From an uncultured Ruminococcus sp. (GTDB taxonomy: Bacteria; Bacillota; Clostridia; Lachnospirales; Lachnospiraceae), in contig UQVC01000024.1 of assembly GCA_900544395.1 (NCBI GenBank), forward strand, positions 1 to 36,211: DNA of 36,211 bases, given 5' to 3'. Made by a program: the position numbers and the translations under genes. The notes under the pieces are model-generated. The model made no database searches and was not told the DNA's origin. It saw only the letters and a program-made list of their open reading frames with translations. Below are positions 1 to 9,574 of the stretch, one piece after another; positions within the stretch are counted from its first letter, which is position 1; each line of letters begins with the position of its first letter.

Positions 1-103
1 TCTGATCACAAGCAACAGATCACACTATTATTAGAAGTTAAGTTAATGACATTGGTTTACACCACCCACCTCAATAAAAAATCAAAAACATATATCCAAT
101 CCC

Positions 104-132
104 TTGTAGATTCAATCTCGATATGCTATTCT
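104..132 (+). promoter_or_regulatory. Putative promoter of the jetABCD operon
   Basis: A -35-like TTGTAG (104-109) is followed after 17 bp by an extended -10, TGC plus TATTCT (127-132). It lies about 60 bp before the chosen jetA start and is the best candidate in the 194-bp leader, where nothing else was recognised. The -35 match is poor (three of six), so the extended -10 carries most of the weight. Confidence 0.35.
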
Positions 133-194
133 GAACACAGAAATAACAACAGCAGAAGTCGATGAAGAATAAAAATACAAGAGGAATTGATGAC

Positions 195-1685
195 ATGAAA
201 ATTCAAGAAAAAATGAGAAAGCCAATGTTGGAGGCAAGATATCTGAATGTAGAGAATACAGACAGATATCGTCCCATCATCCGGCTTTTTTATTTGAAGT
301 ATGAAAAATTAAAATATTGGATGTATCAGGAGGACGTCTTTGAGGAGTTAAAAGAAGATCCTTATTTTCAGGAATATACGATGGAACAGTGTCAGCAGGA
401 CCTGGCGGCGCTTGTATCCTGGGGAAATCTGCTTACAATTCAGGATACCCGGAAAGTGACAACGATTGAGGAATTTAAAAACAAGAAGTTTCGCTATCAG
501 CTTTCTGAGACAGCAGTTGAAGTCGAGCGAATGGTGATTCGGATTGAAAATCTGTTGATCGAAGGCTCTTCGCTGGAGCCTACTTTATTGGAGCGGCTTC
601 GGATCAGCCTTGGAAGGCTGGGGGAGATGTCACAGGCAGAAGCGGAAAAGCGGTATGGATGGTGGAATGATCTGAACAGTGATTTTATTCGGTTGAATCA
701 GAATTACCAGGACTATATGAGGGAATTAAACAGTGTAAAAGCAGAAGAGATGATGAAAACAAAAGAGTTTCTTGTGTTTAAAGACCGGCTGATCGAGTAC
801 CTTCGCTCGTTTGTAAAGAGCCTCCAGGTAAATGTGACTGCGATCGAGCAGCAGCTCCGAAGTGTTGACCGGGAGGTCGTGAATCAGATTTTACAGAAAG
901 TGACAGAGTATGAGCTCTCGATTCCGAGAATGGATACAGAGATTGATGAGCAGATGATTTATGACAAAATGAAGGGGCGTTGGGAAAGTATTTCCGAGTG
1001 GTTTTCAGGAAAAGACGGGATGGAATCGGAAGCGGGAAAAGTGTTTGATACAACAAACGAAATCATCCGGAAGATTACCAGATATGCCACACGAATCAGT
1101 GAGATGAGCAATCAGGGCTCAAATCGGCGGGAGGAATATAAAAAGCTGGCGGACATATTTGGAAAGTGCAGGGATATCAACGAGGCACATCGACTGTCAG
1201 CGGTCGTATTCGGGATCGAGAAGCCGCTCCATCTCAAAGGAGAATTGAGCAGAGAGACAGACAGCATTAACAGTGGTGTATATGAGGAAGAAGCATATGC
1301 CGTGACAGTCACTCCCAGAGTGCGCACCTACAAACAAAAAGCCAGAAGAAGCGGTATCGTCGACCGGTCAAAAGAGAAGGAAGAGATGCGGCTGCTGATG
1401 ATCAGGAGGTTGGAAGAGGAGAGGAAACTGCTTGGGAGCTATATACACAACGGACGACTTGAGTTTGCAAGTCTTCCGGTGATCGAACCACCTGTACGAG
1501 ATATGTTTCTTCTGTGGCTTTCAAAGGCTCTGGAAAGGAAGAATCATCGTGCAAAAACAGAAGACGGGCAGATGTATTATATTGAACGGGCAGATGTGAA
1601 AGAGTATTGTATGTTAGAATGTACAGATGGAACATTTCAGATGCCTGCTTATACAATTGTGTTTGAAGATGGGGAATCAAAATGA
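195..1685 (+). CDS. jetA: Wadjet JetA-like kleisin subunit (DUF2397/TIGR02677)
   Basis: This 496-residue protein is the first gene of a four-gene set whose sizes (about 496, 381, 1363 and 429 residues) and order match the conserved TIGR02677-02678-02680-02679 neighbourhood, recognised as a Wadjet plasmid-defence system. By analogy with MukF, JetA is the kleisin that bridges the SMC heads. The N-terminus (from EARYLNVENTDRYRPIIRLF) resembles a winged-helix region; the middle is helical and rich in charged residues; the C-terminal part (around GRLEFASLPVIEPPVRDMFL) is the family's typical ending. An in-frame ATG at 162 would add 11 residues but has no Shine-Dalgarno; the ATG at 195 is preceded by GAGGA nine bases upstream, so I chose it. 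The stop overlaps the jetB start (ATGA). Subtype III is from memory of the DUF assignments. Confidence 0.82.
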   Translation: MKIQEKMRKPMLEARYLNVENTDRYRPIIRLFYLKYEKLKYWMYQEDVFEELKEDPYFQEYTMEQCQQDLAALVSWGNLLTIQDTRKVTTIEEFKNKKFRYQLSETAVEVERMVIRIENLLIEGSSLEPTLLERLRISLGRLGEMSQAEAEKRYGWWNDLNSDFIRLNQNYQDYMRELNSVKAEEMMKTKEFLVFKDRLIEYLRSFVKSLQVNVTAIEQQLRSVDREVVNQILQKVTEYELSIPRMDTEIDEQMIYDKMKGRWESISEWFSGKDGMESEAGKVFDTTNEIIRKITRYATRISEMSNQGSNRREEYKKLADIFGKCRDINEAHRLSAVVFGIEKPLHLKGELSRETDSINSGVYEEEAYAVTVTPRVRTYKQKARRSGIVDRSKEKEEMRLLMIRRLEEERKLLGSYIHNGRLEFASLPVIEPPVRDMFLLWLSKALERKNHRAKTEDGQMYYIERADVKEYCMLECTDGTFQMPAYTIVFEDGESK

Positions 1686-2827
1686 GAACGTTGGAATTAT
1701 TATTAAACCGCCGATGGATTTTAAAATCCAGAGAGAGGGAGCTTTATTATCAGGTGAAAGAAGAGCTTTCATCGGGAGAAGAGAAGAAATTCCTGATGGA
1801 GAAGCTCGGGTATCAGGTGGTCGTGAATCCGTATATGATCAAGGTAGAAAAGATGCCTGCAGTTCCGGAAAACTGGATGGGCATTTTAGAATTTAAAGAG
1901 CCGATCGAGTATGTGTTTTTCTGTCTTGTGCTCATGTTTCTGGAGGATAAAGAGGCAGAAGAGCAATTTGTATTGTCAGAATTGACAGAATACGTACAGA
2001 GCCAGTATCAGGAGGAGCAGATCGACTGGACAGTTTACCGGTACAGACGTCATATGATCAAGGTTATGAAATACTGCGTAGCCGTCGGAATTCTGAATGT
2101 GGATGATGGAAGTGAAGAAGGATTTGCGAAAGATGATACCAGTGAGGTATTATACGAAAATACAGGAGCATCCCGGTATTTTATGAAAAACTTCACGCAG
2201 GACATCATGGGTTACACATCTGCAAAGGAGTTTGAAAAAGAAGAGTGGATCGATGTGAATGAAGACAGAGGGATTGTGCGCAGGCAGAGAGTATACCGAA
2301 AGCTTCTGATGTCGATGGGAATGTATAAGGATGCGGAATCAGAGGAGGATTTTGCCTATCTGAGAAATTACAGAAATATGATACAGGGGGACCTGGCAGA
2401 ATTATTTGACTGTGAACTGCATGTACACAGCAGCAGTGCATTTCTCGTGCTGGGAGAAGAGTGCAGACTGGGGAGGTGTTTTCCGGAAGGAAATACACTT
2501 TCTGACGTTGTTCTTTTGACAAATCAACTGATACAGAAAAGAGTAACAGAGGGAAGGATTACCGTTCCACTGGACGAACAGATTTGTATTCCAAAGGAAG
2601 TTTTTCGTGCAATTGTGGAAGAATGCAAGGAAAAATTCGGAGAAGGTTTTAATAAGACGTACCGGGAGATGACGTTTGCCGAGTTTTATCGGGAAGTGGA
2701 AAGATATATGGAAGAGCTGATGCTGATAGAAATTGGAGCAGATCATGTGAAAATCAGACCGGCAGCAGGAAAAATCTATGGAAAATATCCGGAAGATTTT
2801 TTGAAAAACGGAGGAAGAGATGAATAG
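1682..2827 (+). CDS. jetB: Wadjet JetB-like KITE subunit (DUF2398/TIGR02678)
   Basis: This 381-residue protein is the second Wadjet subunit. By analogy with MukE it is a winged-helix KITE protein that binds the kleisin and helps the SMC complex act on DNA. Features I associate with DUF2398 are an N-terminal helical region (LLLNRRWILKSRERELYYQV), the stretch CELHVHSSSAFLVLGEE near residue 240, and a C-terminal wing region ending in IRPAAGKIYGKYPEDF. The ATG lies inside the jetA stop (ATGA) and is preceded by GGGGAA, implying translational coupling. The 3' end overlaps jetC by eight bases. No membrane or signal segment is present. The family call rests mainly on size, order and the linked, clearly recognisable JetC and JetD. 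Confidence 0.8.
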   Translation: MRTLELLLNRRWILKSRERELYYQVKEELSSGEEKKFLMEKLGYQVVVNPYMIKVEKMPAVPENWMGILEFKEPIEYVFFCLVLMFLEDKEAEEQFVLSELTEYVQSQYQEEQIDWTVYRYRRHMIKVMKYCVAVGILNVDDGSEEGFAKDDTSEVLYENTGASRYFMKNFTQDIMGYTSAKEFEKEEWIDVNEDRGIVRRQRVYRKLLMSMGMYKDAESEEDFAYLRNYRNMIQGDLAELFDCELHVHSSSAFLVLGEECRLGRCFPEGNTLSDVVLLTNQLIQKRVTEGRITVPLDEQICIPKEVFRAIVEECKEKFGEGFNKTYREMTFAEFYREVERYMEELMLIEIGADHVKIRPAAGKIYGKYPEDFLKNGGRDE

Positions 2828-5800
2828 TAAATGGCAGATAAACAGAGTTGGATTGCTCGATTTTTGGTATTATGATGAGGAAGAATTTGATTTTCTGGAT
2901 GGACGTATGCTGCTTCGAGGGGCAAATGGTTCCGGCAAATCGGTAACAATGCAGAGCTTTATTCCGCTTCTGCTGGACGGAAACATGCGTCCGGAGCGTT
3001 TGGATCCATTCGGTTCCCGCGCCAGAAAGATGGAAAACTATCTTCTGGAGGAAGGAGATGAGAGAGAAGAGCGCACAGGGTATCTTTACATGGAGTTAAA
3101 ACGCCTGGAAAGCGAAGAATATCTGACACTTGGGATCGGACTTCGTGCGAGAAAGAATAAAAAGCTGGAATCCTGGTATTTCTGTGTGACGGACGGCAGG
3201 CGTGTGGGAAAAGATTTGTTTCTGTATAAAGATGTGGAAAATAAGATTACCTGCTCGAAAGGAGAACTGAAATACCGGATCGGTGAGGGCGGCAAAGTGA
3301 TGGAAACACAGGGAGAGTATGCCCAGTGCGTCAACCGCCTCCTTTTTGGTTTTGAGACACAAGAGGAATACAAAGAGCTTCTGGAGCTTTTGATCCAGCT
3401 GCGTACACCGAAGCTTTCCAAAGACTTTAAGCCGACCGTGATTAATGAGATTTTAAGCAGTTCGCTTCAGACACTTTCGGAAGATGATCTGCGTCCGATG
3501 TCCGAGGCAATCGAAAACATGGACAATCTGAAAACAAATCTGGATACATTAAGCGAAAGCATTCACGCAGCGCGGCAGATTGAAAAGGTATACGATCAGT
3601 ATAATCAGATTGTGCTTTATGACAAGGCGCTGCTGTTTTCAGATGCAGGGAAAGCATATGAGAACTGTATGAAAAATGGAAAACAGATTACGGAAGATCT
3701 GGCGATTCATATGGAAGAACTCAGGAAGGAAGAACAGCATTATGAAGCTCTGAAACAGGAAGAGGAAATTTTAAAAGAGGAAAAAACTTCTCTGGATAAA
3801 AGTGATGCGGCACAGTTAAAAGAGCAGGAGAGTAAGTTGAAAGCAGAGCTTCTGGAGAGAGTAAAGGAGCAGCAGACAAAAGAAAAACAGGAACAGGAAA
3901 AGAAAGAAAAACAGATCGACACAGAGGAAAAGATAAAAGAAGAAACCGAAAAAGCAGAACGTATCTGGGAAGAGATTGAAAATTATCTGGAAGAGATGGA
4001 AACAGAACTGGAAGAGATTCCATTTGATGAGTTTACATTTTTGAAGAATGATATTTTGCAGGACCGGGAAAAGGAACAGAGTTTTTCTTCCCATCACCAG
4101 CTTTTGAATGACTATACAAAGAAAGTAGAACAGGGAAAAGAGGCTCTTCTGGAAGAAAAGAACAGCCAGGAAAAATATGATCGCTGTCTTCTGGAGCTGG
4201 ATGTCTGCAGGGAGGAAAGAAATCTTGCAGAAAAGGAAATGCAGCAATATGAGAACCTTCTGCATGAGACAAAGTCAGAATTGACAGAGCAGATGTATGT
4301 ATGGGAAAAACAAAATCAGGAGCTTCACCTTCTTTCAGAGACGATGCAGGAGATTTCAAGAAAAATAGAAAGCTATGAAATGGGAAGCGATTATTCAGAA
4401 ATCCGGGAACTGGCCAGGCCAAAGCTATATGAACTGGAACGACAGTTTTCTGAGAATAGAATGGTACTGGAGCGAAATCTGCAGGAAGAGCAGGAGAATC
4501 TGTATCAGGCAGAAACGGAGTTGGAAGAGTGGAAAAATCAAAAGGATCCTGAACCAGAACAGCCGGATTGTGTAAAGGCAAACCGAGAGCTGCTAAAGGA
4601 GAAAAAAATTCCGTATTTTGAGTTTTATAAGACCATAGAATTTGATCAGATATTAGAGGAAGAGAGAAGAAATCATCTGGAGGAAGCATTGCTTGAGATG
4701 GGCATACTGGATGCGCTGATTGTCCCAGAGGAGTATCGGGAACAGGTCTATGCTCTGGATAAAGGAGTATGCGATCGTTATTTGTTCAGCGATGTGGCGC
4801 ATGTCAGAGAAAATCTGCAGGAAGTGCTGGAAGTAGAGAATGGGGAAAATGATATTTTGTTTTATCAGAATATTTCCAATATTCTTTCTGCGATTGGATT
4901 TGGGGATACACATGCAGAGCACGGAGAATCCTGGATTGATGCCAATGGGAACTATCGCATCGGCGTTCTGGAAGGAACGATCACCGGGGAATATCAGGCG
5001 CGCTTTATCGGGGTGCGTGCAAGGGAAAAGTACCGGGAGGAAAAGATAGAAGAATTGACTGAGCTCTGCGAACAGTTCAGAGCCAGTGTTGAAGAGTTAG
5101 AAAAACAATTGGCAGAAAACAGAGCACGGACAGAAACATTGCAGGCAGAATGGAAGTCATTTCCGGGAGAGGAAGATTTAAAGACAGCGGCAAAAGAATT
5201 TTCTGATTGCGAATACAAGTTAGAACGCAAGAATAAAAGACTCTGGGAGTGTCAGGAACTGGCAGAAAAAGAAAGAAAAGCACTGGATGAGGTACGCATC
5301 AGGGTACGGGAGATCTGTGGAAAATGTTATCTTTCGCCAAGACTGGATTTGTTTACACAGGCTCTTTTGGCATTGCACCGATATAAAGAAATTCTTTCCC
5401 AGCTTCAGGTTGCACATGGCAAGTATCAAAATAGTCTCTGGTATATCACAAGCCAGAGAGACTATCTGGAAGAACTGGAGCTTGATCTGGATGATATTCG
5501 TTACGAATGCAATCGGATCTGTCTGAAAGTCAGAGAAGTGGAAGGATTTCTTGCGTCCGTTCAAAAGCAGCTGGAGCTGACAGATTATGAAGAAATTAAA
5601 GAACGCCTGGATCATTGTGTAGAACGCCTTGGAAAACTTCCGGGAGAACGAGAGGCCTGTGTCAGGAATCAGGCGGCACTTCGAAAAGAGACGGAAGTAC
5701 TGCAGGAAAAAGAAAGAGAAAATGAACTCAGACAAAAGGAACTGCTTGAGAAAAAGGAAAAATATCAGAATGTATTTGAACAGGAATATCAGCTTGGGTA

Positions 5801-6911
5801 TGTAGAGCGAGTATTTGTTGTTACAGAGGATATGGAAGATCAGGCGAAAAAAATCTGCAGCCAGTTTGCCGGAAGCTTTGGAAACAAGAAGCAGAGCGAT
5901 CTGTTTGGAAATCTTCAGGAAGCTTATCATCAGAACAGAGGATATCTGCTGGATTACCAGATTACACTGCAGTCCCTGTTTGAAGAACTGGATGGAGAGG
6001 GCAGTTTTCTGGACGTAACTGTGAAGCGGATTGATATTTTGGCAAAATACCGTGGAATGCCGGTAAAATTTAAGGAATTGATTGAAAAAATGAATGAGGA
6101 TGCCGAAGTACTGAAACGTCTTTTAAGTGATCGAGACAGAGAATTGTTTGAAGATATTCTGGCAAATACGATCAGTAAGAAAATTCGTGGAAAGATCCAG
6201 GCCAGCAAGCGCTGGGTGGAAAAGATGAATACACTGATGGAATCCATGCAGACATCAAGTGGATTAAAGCTGAGTCTCAGATGGAAAAATAAGAGGGCAG
6301 AAAAGGAAGAACAGCTGGATACAAGAGCATTGGTAGAATTATTGCAAAAAGACGTGGAAATTATGCGTGAGGAAGAGGTAGAAAGTCTTTCCAGACATTT
6401 CCGTTCCAAAATTGAAGAAGCGAGAAAAATTTCCGGGGATATGGGATCGGTTCAATCGTTCCATGCCACAATGCGGGAAGTTCTGGATTATCGAAAATGG
6501 TTTGAATTTCAGTTGGAATGCCAGAAAACGGGAGAGAAAAAGAAAGAATTGACAGACCGTGTATTCTTTACGTTTAGTGGCGGTGAGAAAGCAATGGCAA
6601 TGTATGTCCCACTTTTTTCGGCAGTGGTGGCAAAATATGCGGGGGCACGTCCGGATGCGCCGAAGCTGATTTCACTGGATGAAGCGTTTGCCGGTGTTGA
6701 TGAGACCAATATCAGGGATATGTTCCGTCTGATGGTCGAGTTTGAATTCAACTTTATGATCAATTCTCAGATTTTATGGGGCGATTACGATACCGTTCCA
6801 GGGCTTGCAATTTATCAGTTGATCCGTCCGGAAAATGCAAAGTTCGTATCAGTGATCCGTTATATCTGGAATGGAAAAGTAAAGGTGATGCTTACAGGAG
6901 AGGAATCGTGA
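2820..6911 (+). CDS. jetC: Wadjet JetC-like SMC/MukB-type ATPase (TIGR02680)
   Basis: This 1363-residue SMC-like ATPase should be the DNA-translocating motor of the Wadjet complex. The Walker A motif GANGSGKS sits at residues 34-41. Long Glu/Lys/Gln-rich coiled coil runs from about residue 280 to 560 and again from about 735 to 1000, broken by a globular hinge-like region (about 590-730) containing LEMGILDALIVPEEYREQVY. At the C-terminus are the ABC signature FSGGEK (about residue 1252) and Walker B LISLDEAFAGVD (about 1282-1293), with the catalytic Glu following Asp. The start has a strong GGAGGAAGAG site four bases upstream of ATG and overlaps jetB by eight bases. Known Wadjet complexes extrude loops on small circular DNA and trigger its cleavage; that role is inferred here. 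Several long antisense frames over the coiled coil reflect its codon composition. Confidence 0.9.
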   Translation: MNSKWQINRVGLLDFWYYDEEEFDFLDGRMLLRGANGSGKSVTMQSFIPLLLDGNMRPERLDPFGSRARKMENYLLEEGDEREERTGYLYMELKRLESEEYLTLGIGLRARKNKKLESWYFCVTDGRRVGKDLFLYKDVENKITCSKGELKYRIGEGGKVMETQGEYAQCVNRLLFGFETQEEYKELLELLIQLRTPKLSKDFKPTVINEILSSSLQTLSEDDLRPMSEAIENMDNLKTNLDTLSESIHAARQIEKVYDQYNQIVLYDKALLFSDAGKAYENCMKNGKQITEDLAIHMEELRKEEQHYEALKQEEEILKEEKTSLDKSDAAQLKEQESKLKAELLERVKEQQTKEKQEQEKKEKQIDTEEKIKEETEKAERIWEEIENYLEEMETELEEIPFDEFTFLKNDILQDREKEQSFSSHHQLLNDYTKKVEQGKEALLEEKNSQEKYDRCLLELDVCREERNLAEKEMQQYENLLHETKSELTEQMYVWEKQNQELHLLSETMQEISRKIESYEMGSDYSEIRELARPKLYELERQFSENRMVLERNLQEEQENLYQAETELEEWKNQKDPEPEQPDCVKANRELLKEKKIPYFEFYKTIEFDQILEEERRNHLEEALLEMGILDALIVPEEYREQVYALDKGVCDRYLFSDVAHVRENLQEVLEVENGENDILFYQNISNILSAIGFGDTHAEHGESWIDANGNYRIGVLEGTITGEYQARFIGVRAREKYREEKIEELTELCEQFRASVEELEKQLAENRARTETLQAEWKSFPGEEDLKTAAKEFSDCEYKLERKNKRLWECQELAEKERKALDEVRIRVREICGKCYLSPRLDLFTQALLALHRYKEILSQLQVAHGKYQNSLWYITSQRDYLEELELDLDDIRYECNRICLKVREVEGFLASVQKQLELTDYEEIKERLDHCVERLGKLPGEREACVRNQAALRKETEVLQEKERENELRQKELLEKKEKYQNVFEQEYQLGYVERVFVVTEDMEDQAKKICSQFAGSFGNKKQSDLFGNLQEAYHQNRGYLLDYQITLQSLFEELDGEGSFLDVTVKRIDILAKYRGMPVKFKELIEKMNEDAEVLKRLLSDRDRELFEDILANTISKKIRGKIQASKRWVEKMNTLMESMQTSSGLKLSLRWKNKRAEKEEQLDTRALVELLQKDVEIMREEEVESLSRHFRSKIEEARKISGDMGSVQSFHATMREVLDYRKWFEFQLECQKTGEKKKELTDRVFFTFSGGEKAMAMYVPLFSAVVAKYAGARPDAPKLISLDEAFAGVDETNIRDMFRLMVEFEFNFMINSQILWGDYDTVPGLAIYQLIRPENAKFVSVIRYIWNGKVKVMLTGEES

Positions 6912-8197
6912 AAGCAGAAGAGAAGTTAATGCAGGAGTGTTTACAGTATTTTCGTGAGCGCCCTGTGTATGAAAAAGTATTCCGAAAAATGAGAGGGAAG
7001 TATGAGAGCCTCGGACATATAGGCGGGAAAGTGGTATTGACCGGGTTAAGTCTTCAGGATAAGAGCCAACTGGGAGGATTTTTGCAGAAGGATTACACCG
7101 AGAATCAGTCTGTTACCATATCAGCGGAAGCTTTTGAAATCTGTCTGTCCCAAAGCAGATTTTCGGATATTTCTCTGGAGGAATTGCTGAATGCTTATTT
7201 TGGGAAAAAGCTGACGGTGAAAAAAGAAGAGAGGCGAAAGAAACGGGAAGAAAGAGATGCCTTTTTTACGGAAGTACAAAGTGGGTATGAGGACACGACA
7301 GGAGCAAAATGGCTTCAGAATACATTGAAAGAGCATACGACAGGCTATGAAATTTTGCAGCAGCAATACAACAATAATCCGGAAATTCTGCGGGAAATTT
7401 TGAGATATGTGTTTGAGGCAGTAAAACAGCTTCCGCGAATGGAAGAAAAAGAACTTTTACCGGTATTTGCGGCAAAGCTGACAGGAGATCCTCATTATTT
7501 TGACGCAGGCACAGTGGCGGAAAGATTGCTTTTTATCATTCTTTCTGCCTGTTGGCAGGAAACGAAAGACAGAGAACTCTCAGAAGCGGAAAGAAAAAAC
7601 CAGATTTTTTACAGGGCGGGGATTTTAAAAGATGATCTGTCAAATGATACGCTTGTCTATGGAATCCGAGCATGGAAACACAATGGAAATCTTCATAAAG
7701 GAATCGAAGGATTTTTTTTGGAAAGAGAACCGGCCCGCCTGACGCTTCGAACGATTGGGACGTTTGGAGGGGTGCATGCAGAAAGAGAGAAAATTTATCT
7801 TTTTGAAAATCCGGCAGTATTTTCTGTTTTTGTAAAAAAATACCCGGACTGTGCAGCAATCTGCGGAAATGGACAGCCAAGACTTGCAACACTTCTTCTG
7901 CTGGATTTTCTAAAGGAAAATCATAGTTTTTATTATCATGGTGATTTTGATCCGGAGGGGCTTCTGATTGCGCAAAGATTGAAAGAACGGTATGGAGAAA
8001 GTCTCCAACTTTGGAATTACCGGGCAGATTGGTATGAAAGATATCTGTCGGATGTAAATTTGAGCGAAGTGAGAATGAGGAAACTGGAGAAAGTATATCT
8101 CCCGGAATTGCTGGAAGTAAAAATGCAGATGCAGAAGAGAAAAAGAGCGGCGTATCAGGAGGCGATGCTGGATATGTTGGAACCCGAGAAAAAATGA
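6908..8197 (+). CDS. jetD: Wadjet JetD-like Toprim nuclease (DUF3323/DUF2399, TIGR02679)
   Basis: This 429-residue protein is the presumed DNA-cleaving subunit. The C-terminal half carries a topoisomerase VI-like Toprim fold: candidate catalytic Glu300 in FENPAV and the acidic pair Asp346/Asp348 in HGDFDPEG, as expected for DUF2399. The N-terminal half (about residues 1-200) would be the DUF3323 arm. The reading frame is open back to an ATG at 6776, deep inside jetC, but no ribosome site supports it. The GTG at 6908 follows AGGAGAGG by about four bases, overlaps the jetC stop (GTGA), and gives the family's usual length, so it was chosen. In characterised Wadjets JetD cuts plasmid DNA after loop extrusion stalls. 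All visible active-site acids are present, so the system looks intact. Confidence 0.85.
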   Translation: MKAEEKLMQECLQYFRERPVYEKVFRKMRGKYESLGHIGGKVVLTGLSLQDKSQLGGFLQKDYTENQSVTISAEAFEICLSQSRFSDISLEELLNAYFGKKLTVKKEERRKKREERDAFFTEVQSGYEDTTGAKWLQNTLKEHTTGYEILQQQYNNNPEILREILRYVFEAVKQLPRMEEKELLPVFAAKLTGDPHYFDAGTVAERLLFIILSACWQETKDRELSEAERKNQIFYRAGILKDDLSNDTLVYGIRAWKHNGNLHKGIEGFFLEREPARLTLRTIGTFGGVHAEREKIYLFENPAVFSVFVKKYPDCAAICGNGQPRLATLLLLDFLKENHSFYYHGDFDPEGLLIAQRLKERYGESLQLWNYRADWYERYLSDVNLSEVRMRKLEKVYLPELLEVKMQMQKRKRAAYQEAMLDMLEPEKK

Positions 8198-8223
8198 GTG
8201 GATCACAAGGAGTGTGAAGTGAG

Positions 8224-9456
8224 ATGAAATTACAGAAACAAAGTGAAATGCAGGACTTTTTTGACGCACTGGGAATTGATGAAAATATATTTGAGCAAAT
8301 GGCAGAAACATTCACTTCGAATTTTATGATAGAGGGGAAAACGACAACGGATCTGAACGAGATGCTAAGCCGGGCGCCGGAATCTCTGTTGGATGTAATT
8401 CTGGAAACCTGGGAGGAGGAAGCTCCTAAATTGCGGGCAGAAAAAGAAAAGTATGTGCAGGAGTTGATTTTAACTTCGTTTCAGAATGAATTTATTTATC
8501 TGGATAAGTTTGACATGGAAACGATGCTGCGGACGATGAATGGTTATCCACTTTCTCAGATGCAGATGTTGGCTCTGGAAGAAAACTACTGCAAAAAAGG
8601 CTGGGTATTTATGTTCTGTGATGTGGATGGAGTGCAGTTTGTTGTTCCGGATGAGATCAGAGAGTTTACTATCAAAAATCTGGAGACGGATAAGGTGCAA
8701 AATATACTTGGTCTTATTGCCGCTGTCCGCCTTTCCATGCGAGCGTGTTTAAATTTGTTTGGGATTGTAGAAAGAGCAAAGGTGGAGGACATTGCACTAA
8801 ACCAGATGCTTGAATATCCATCTTTATCAGAAGAAGAGAGAAAAGAGCTTGAGTGGCTTCCGGAGAAACTAAAGGAAACAGTCGATATACTGTGTGAACG
8901 TGCAGACGGTCCATTCTGGTGTGATAAACAGTGGATCATCAGTGAGCAGTTTGAAAATGAAAAAGAGTACCGGAAATTTTTACGACAGGTATCAGGTCAG
9001 GAATACTATATTCCGAATCAAAAAGAGATAAAATTATATGCAGAGAATCTGGTTGATGTAAAAAATCCATTTTATAAGAAAATTCTGGCAGATCTGACAC
9101 ATCTGATGAAAAACAAGACACGGGCAGACAATCTGATGTTGGAGTTGGAATATAAAGTAACAGAGGAAGATTTGAATGCTGCAGGAATTATGAATCTCTT
9201 GTTTGAGCGATATGTTGAATTCCCAAATCGTACAAGGGGAAATCATTTTGTGGAAAACTGCAGTGAATGGGTGTATTCAGTCCGGAAATGGAGTAATCGT
9301 GGATTTACAGACCGGGAACTTGGCAAAGAAAAGATTATTCCAAGTGAAATAGGTTTGCCTGAAATATCAAATCAGGTCACGAAGAAAAAAATAGGGCGAA
9401 ATGACCCGTGCCCATGTGGAAGCGGGAAGAAGTATAAGCATTGCTGTGGAAAATAA
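8224..9456 (+). CDS. SEC-C zinc-motif protein downstream of Wadjet
   Basis: This 410-residue protein ends in a textbook SEC-C motif (GRNDPCPCGSGKKYKHCCGK), the zinc-binding CXCX8CC module found at the end of SecA and on many stand-alone proteins. The remaining roughly 390 residues are soluble, mostly helical and acidic, and I do not recognise them. It starts 26 bases after jetD on the same strand, with a GGAG site about ten bases before ATG, and no terminator lies between, so it is probably the fifth gene of the operon. That suggests a role linked to the defence system, but a passenger or unrelated gene is equally compatible with the sequence. No clear terminator follows; the next gene begins 118 bp later with its own candidate promoter. 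Confidence 0.75.
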   Translation: MKLQKQSEMQDFFDALGIDENIFEQMAETFTSNFMIEGKTTTDLNEMLSRAPESLLDVILETWEEEAPKLRAEKEKYVQELILTSFQNEFIYLDKFDMETMLRTMNGYPLSQMQMLALEENYCKKGWVFMFCDVDGVQFVVPDEIREFTIKNLETDKVQNILGLIAAVRLSMRACLNLFGIVERAKVEDIALNQMLEYPSLSEEERKELEWLPEKLKETVDILCERADGPFWCDKQWIISEQFENEKEYRKFLRQVSGQEYYIPNQKEIKLYAENLVDVKNPFYKKILADLTHLMKNKTRADNLMLELEYKVTEEDLNAAGIMNLLFERYVEFPNRTRGNHFVENCSEWVYSVRKWSNRGFTDRELGKEKIIPSEIGLPEISNQVTKKKIGRNDPCPCGSGKKYKHCCGK

Positions 9457-9504
9457 ATACAATAGTTCGAAAGGAAAATCCCTGAATTTTATAGTTCCGG
9501 CATT

Positions 9505-9539
9505 TTGATATCCCGTTTTTTATGATATGATAGTATCAT
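9505..9539 (+). promoter_or_regulatory. Putative promoter and palindrome before the AraC-GH39 gene
   Basis: TTGATA (9505-9510) and TATGAT (9526-9531) could serve as -35 and -10, though the 15-bp spacing is short. The -10 overlaps a perfect 13-base palindrome, ATGATAGTATCAT (9527-9539), which could be an operator. Promoter placement is tentative. Confidence 0.35.
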
Positions 9540-9574
9540 TGATAAGAAACGAACAGAAGGGACTTGAATGATCA

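Noticed and set aside
4033..4689. 218-residue antisense frame opposite jetC
   Set aside because: It mirrors the Glu/Lys-rich coiled coil of jetC, has no ribosome site and no recognisable domain.
5220..5930. 236-residue antisense frame opposite jetC
   Set aside because: Rich in Phe, Leu and Ile only because it is the complement of coiled-coil codons; no start signal or family resemblance.
6776..6907. N-terminal extension of jetD inside jetC
   Set aside because: The region encodes conserved JetC sequence and lacks a ribosome site; the GTG at 6908 is well supported.
7536..8315. 259-residue antisense frame spanning jetD and the SEC-C gene start
   Set aside because: It runs across two well-supported genes on the other strand and has low-complexity composition.
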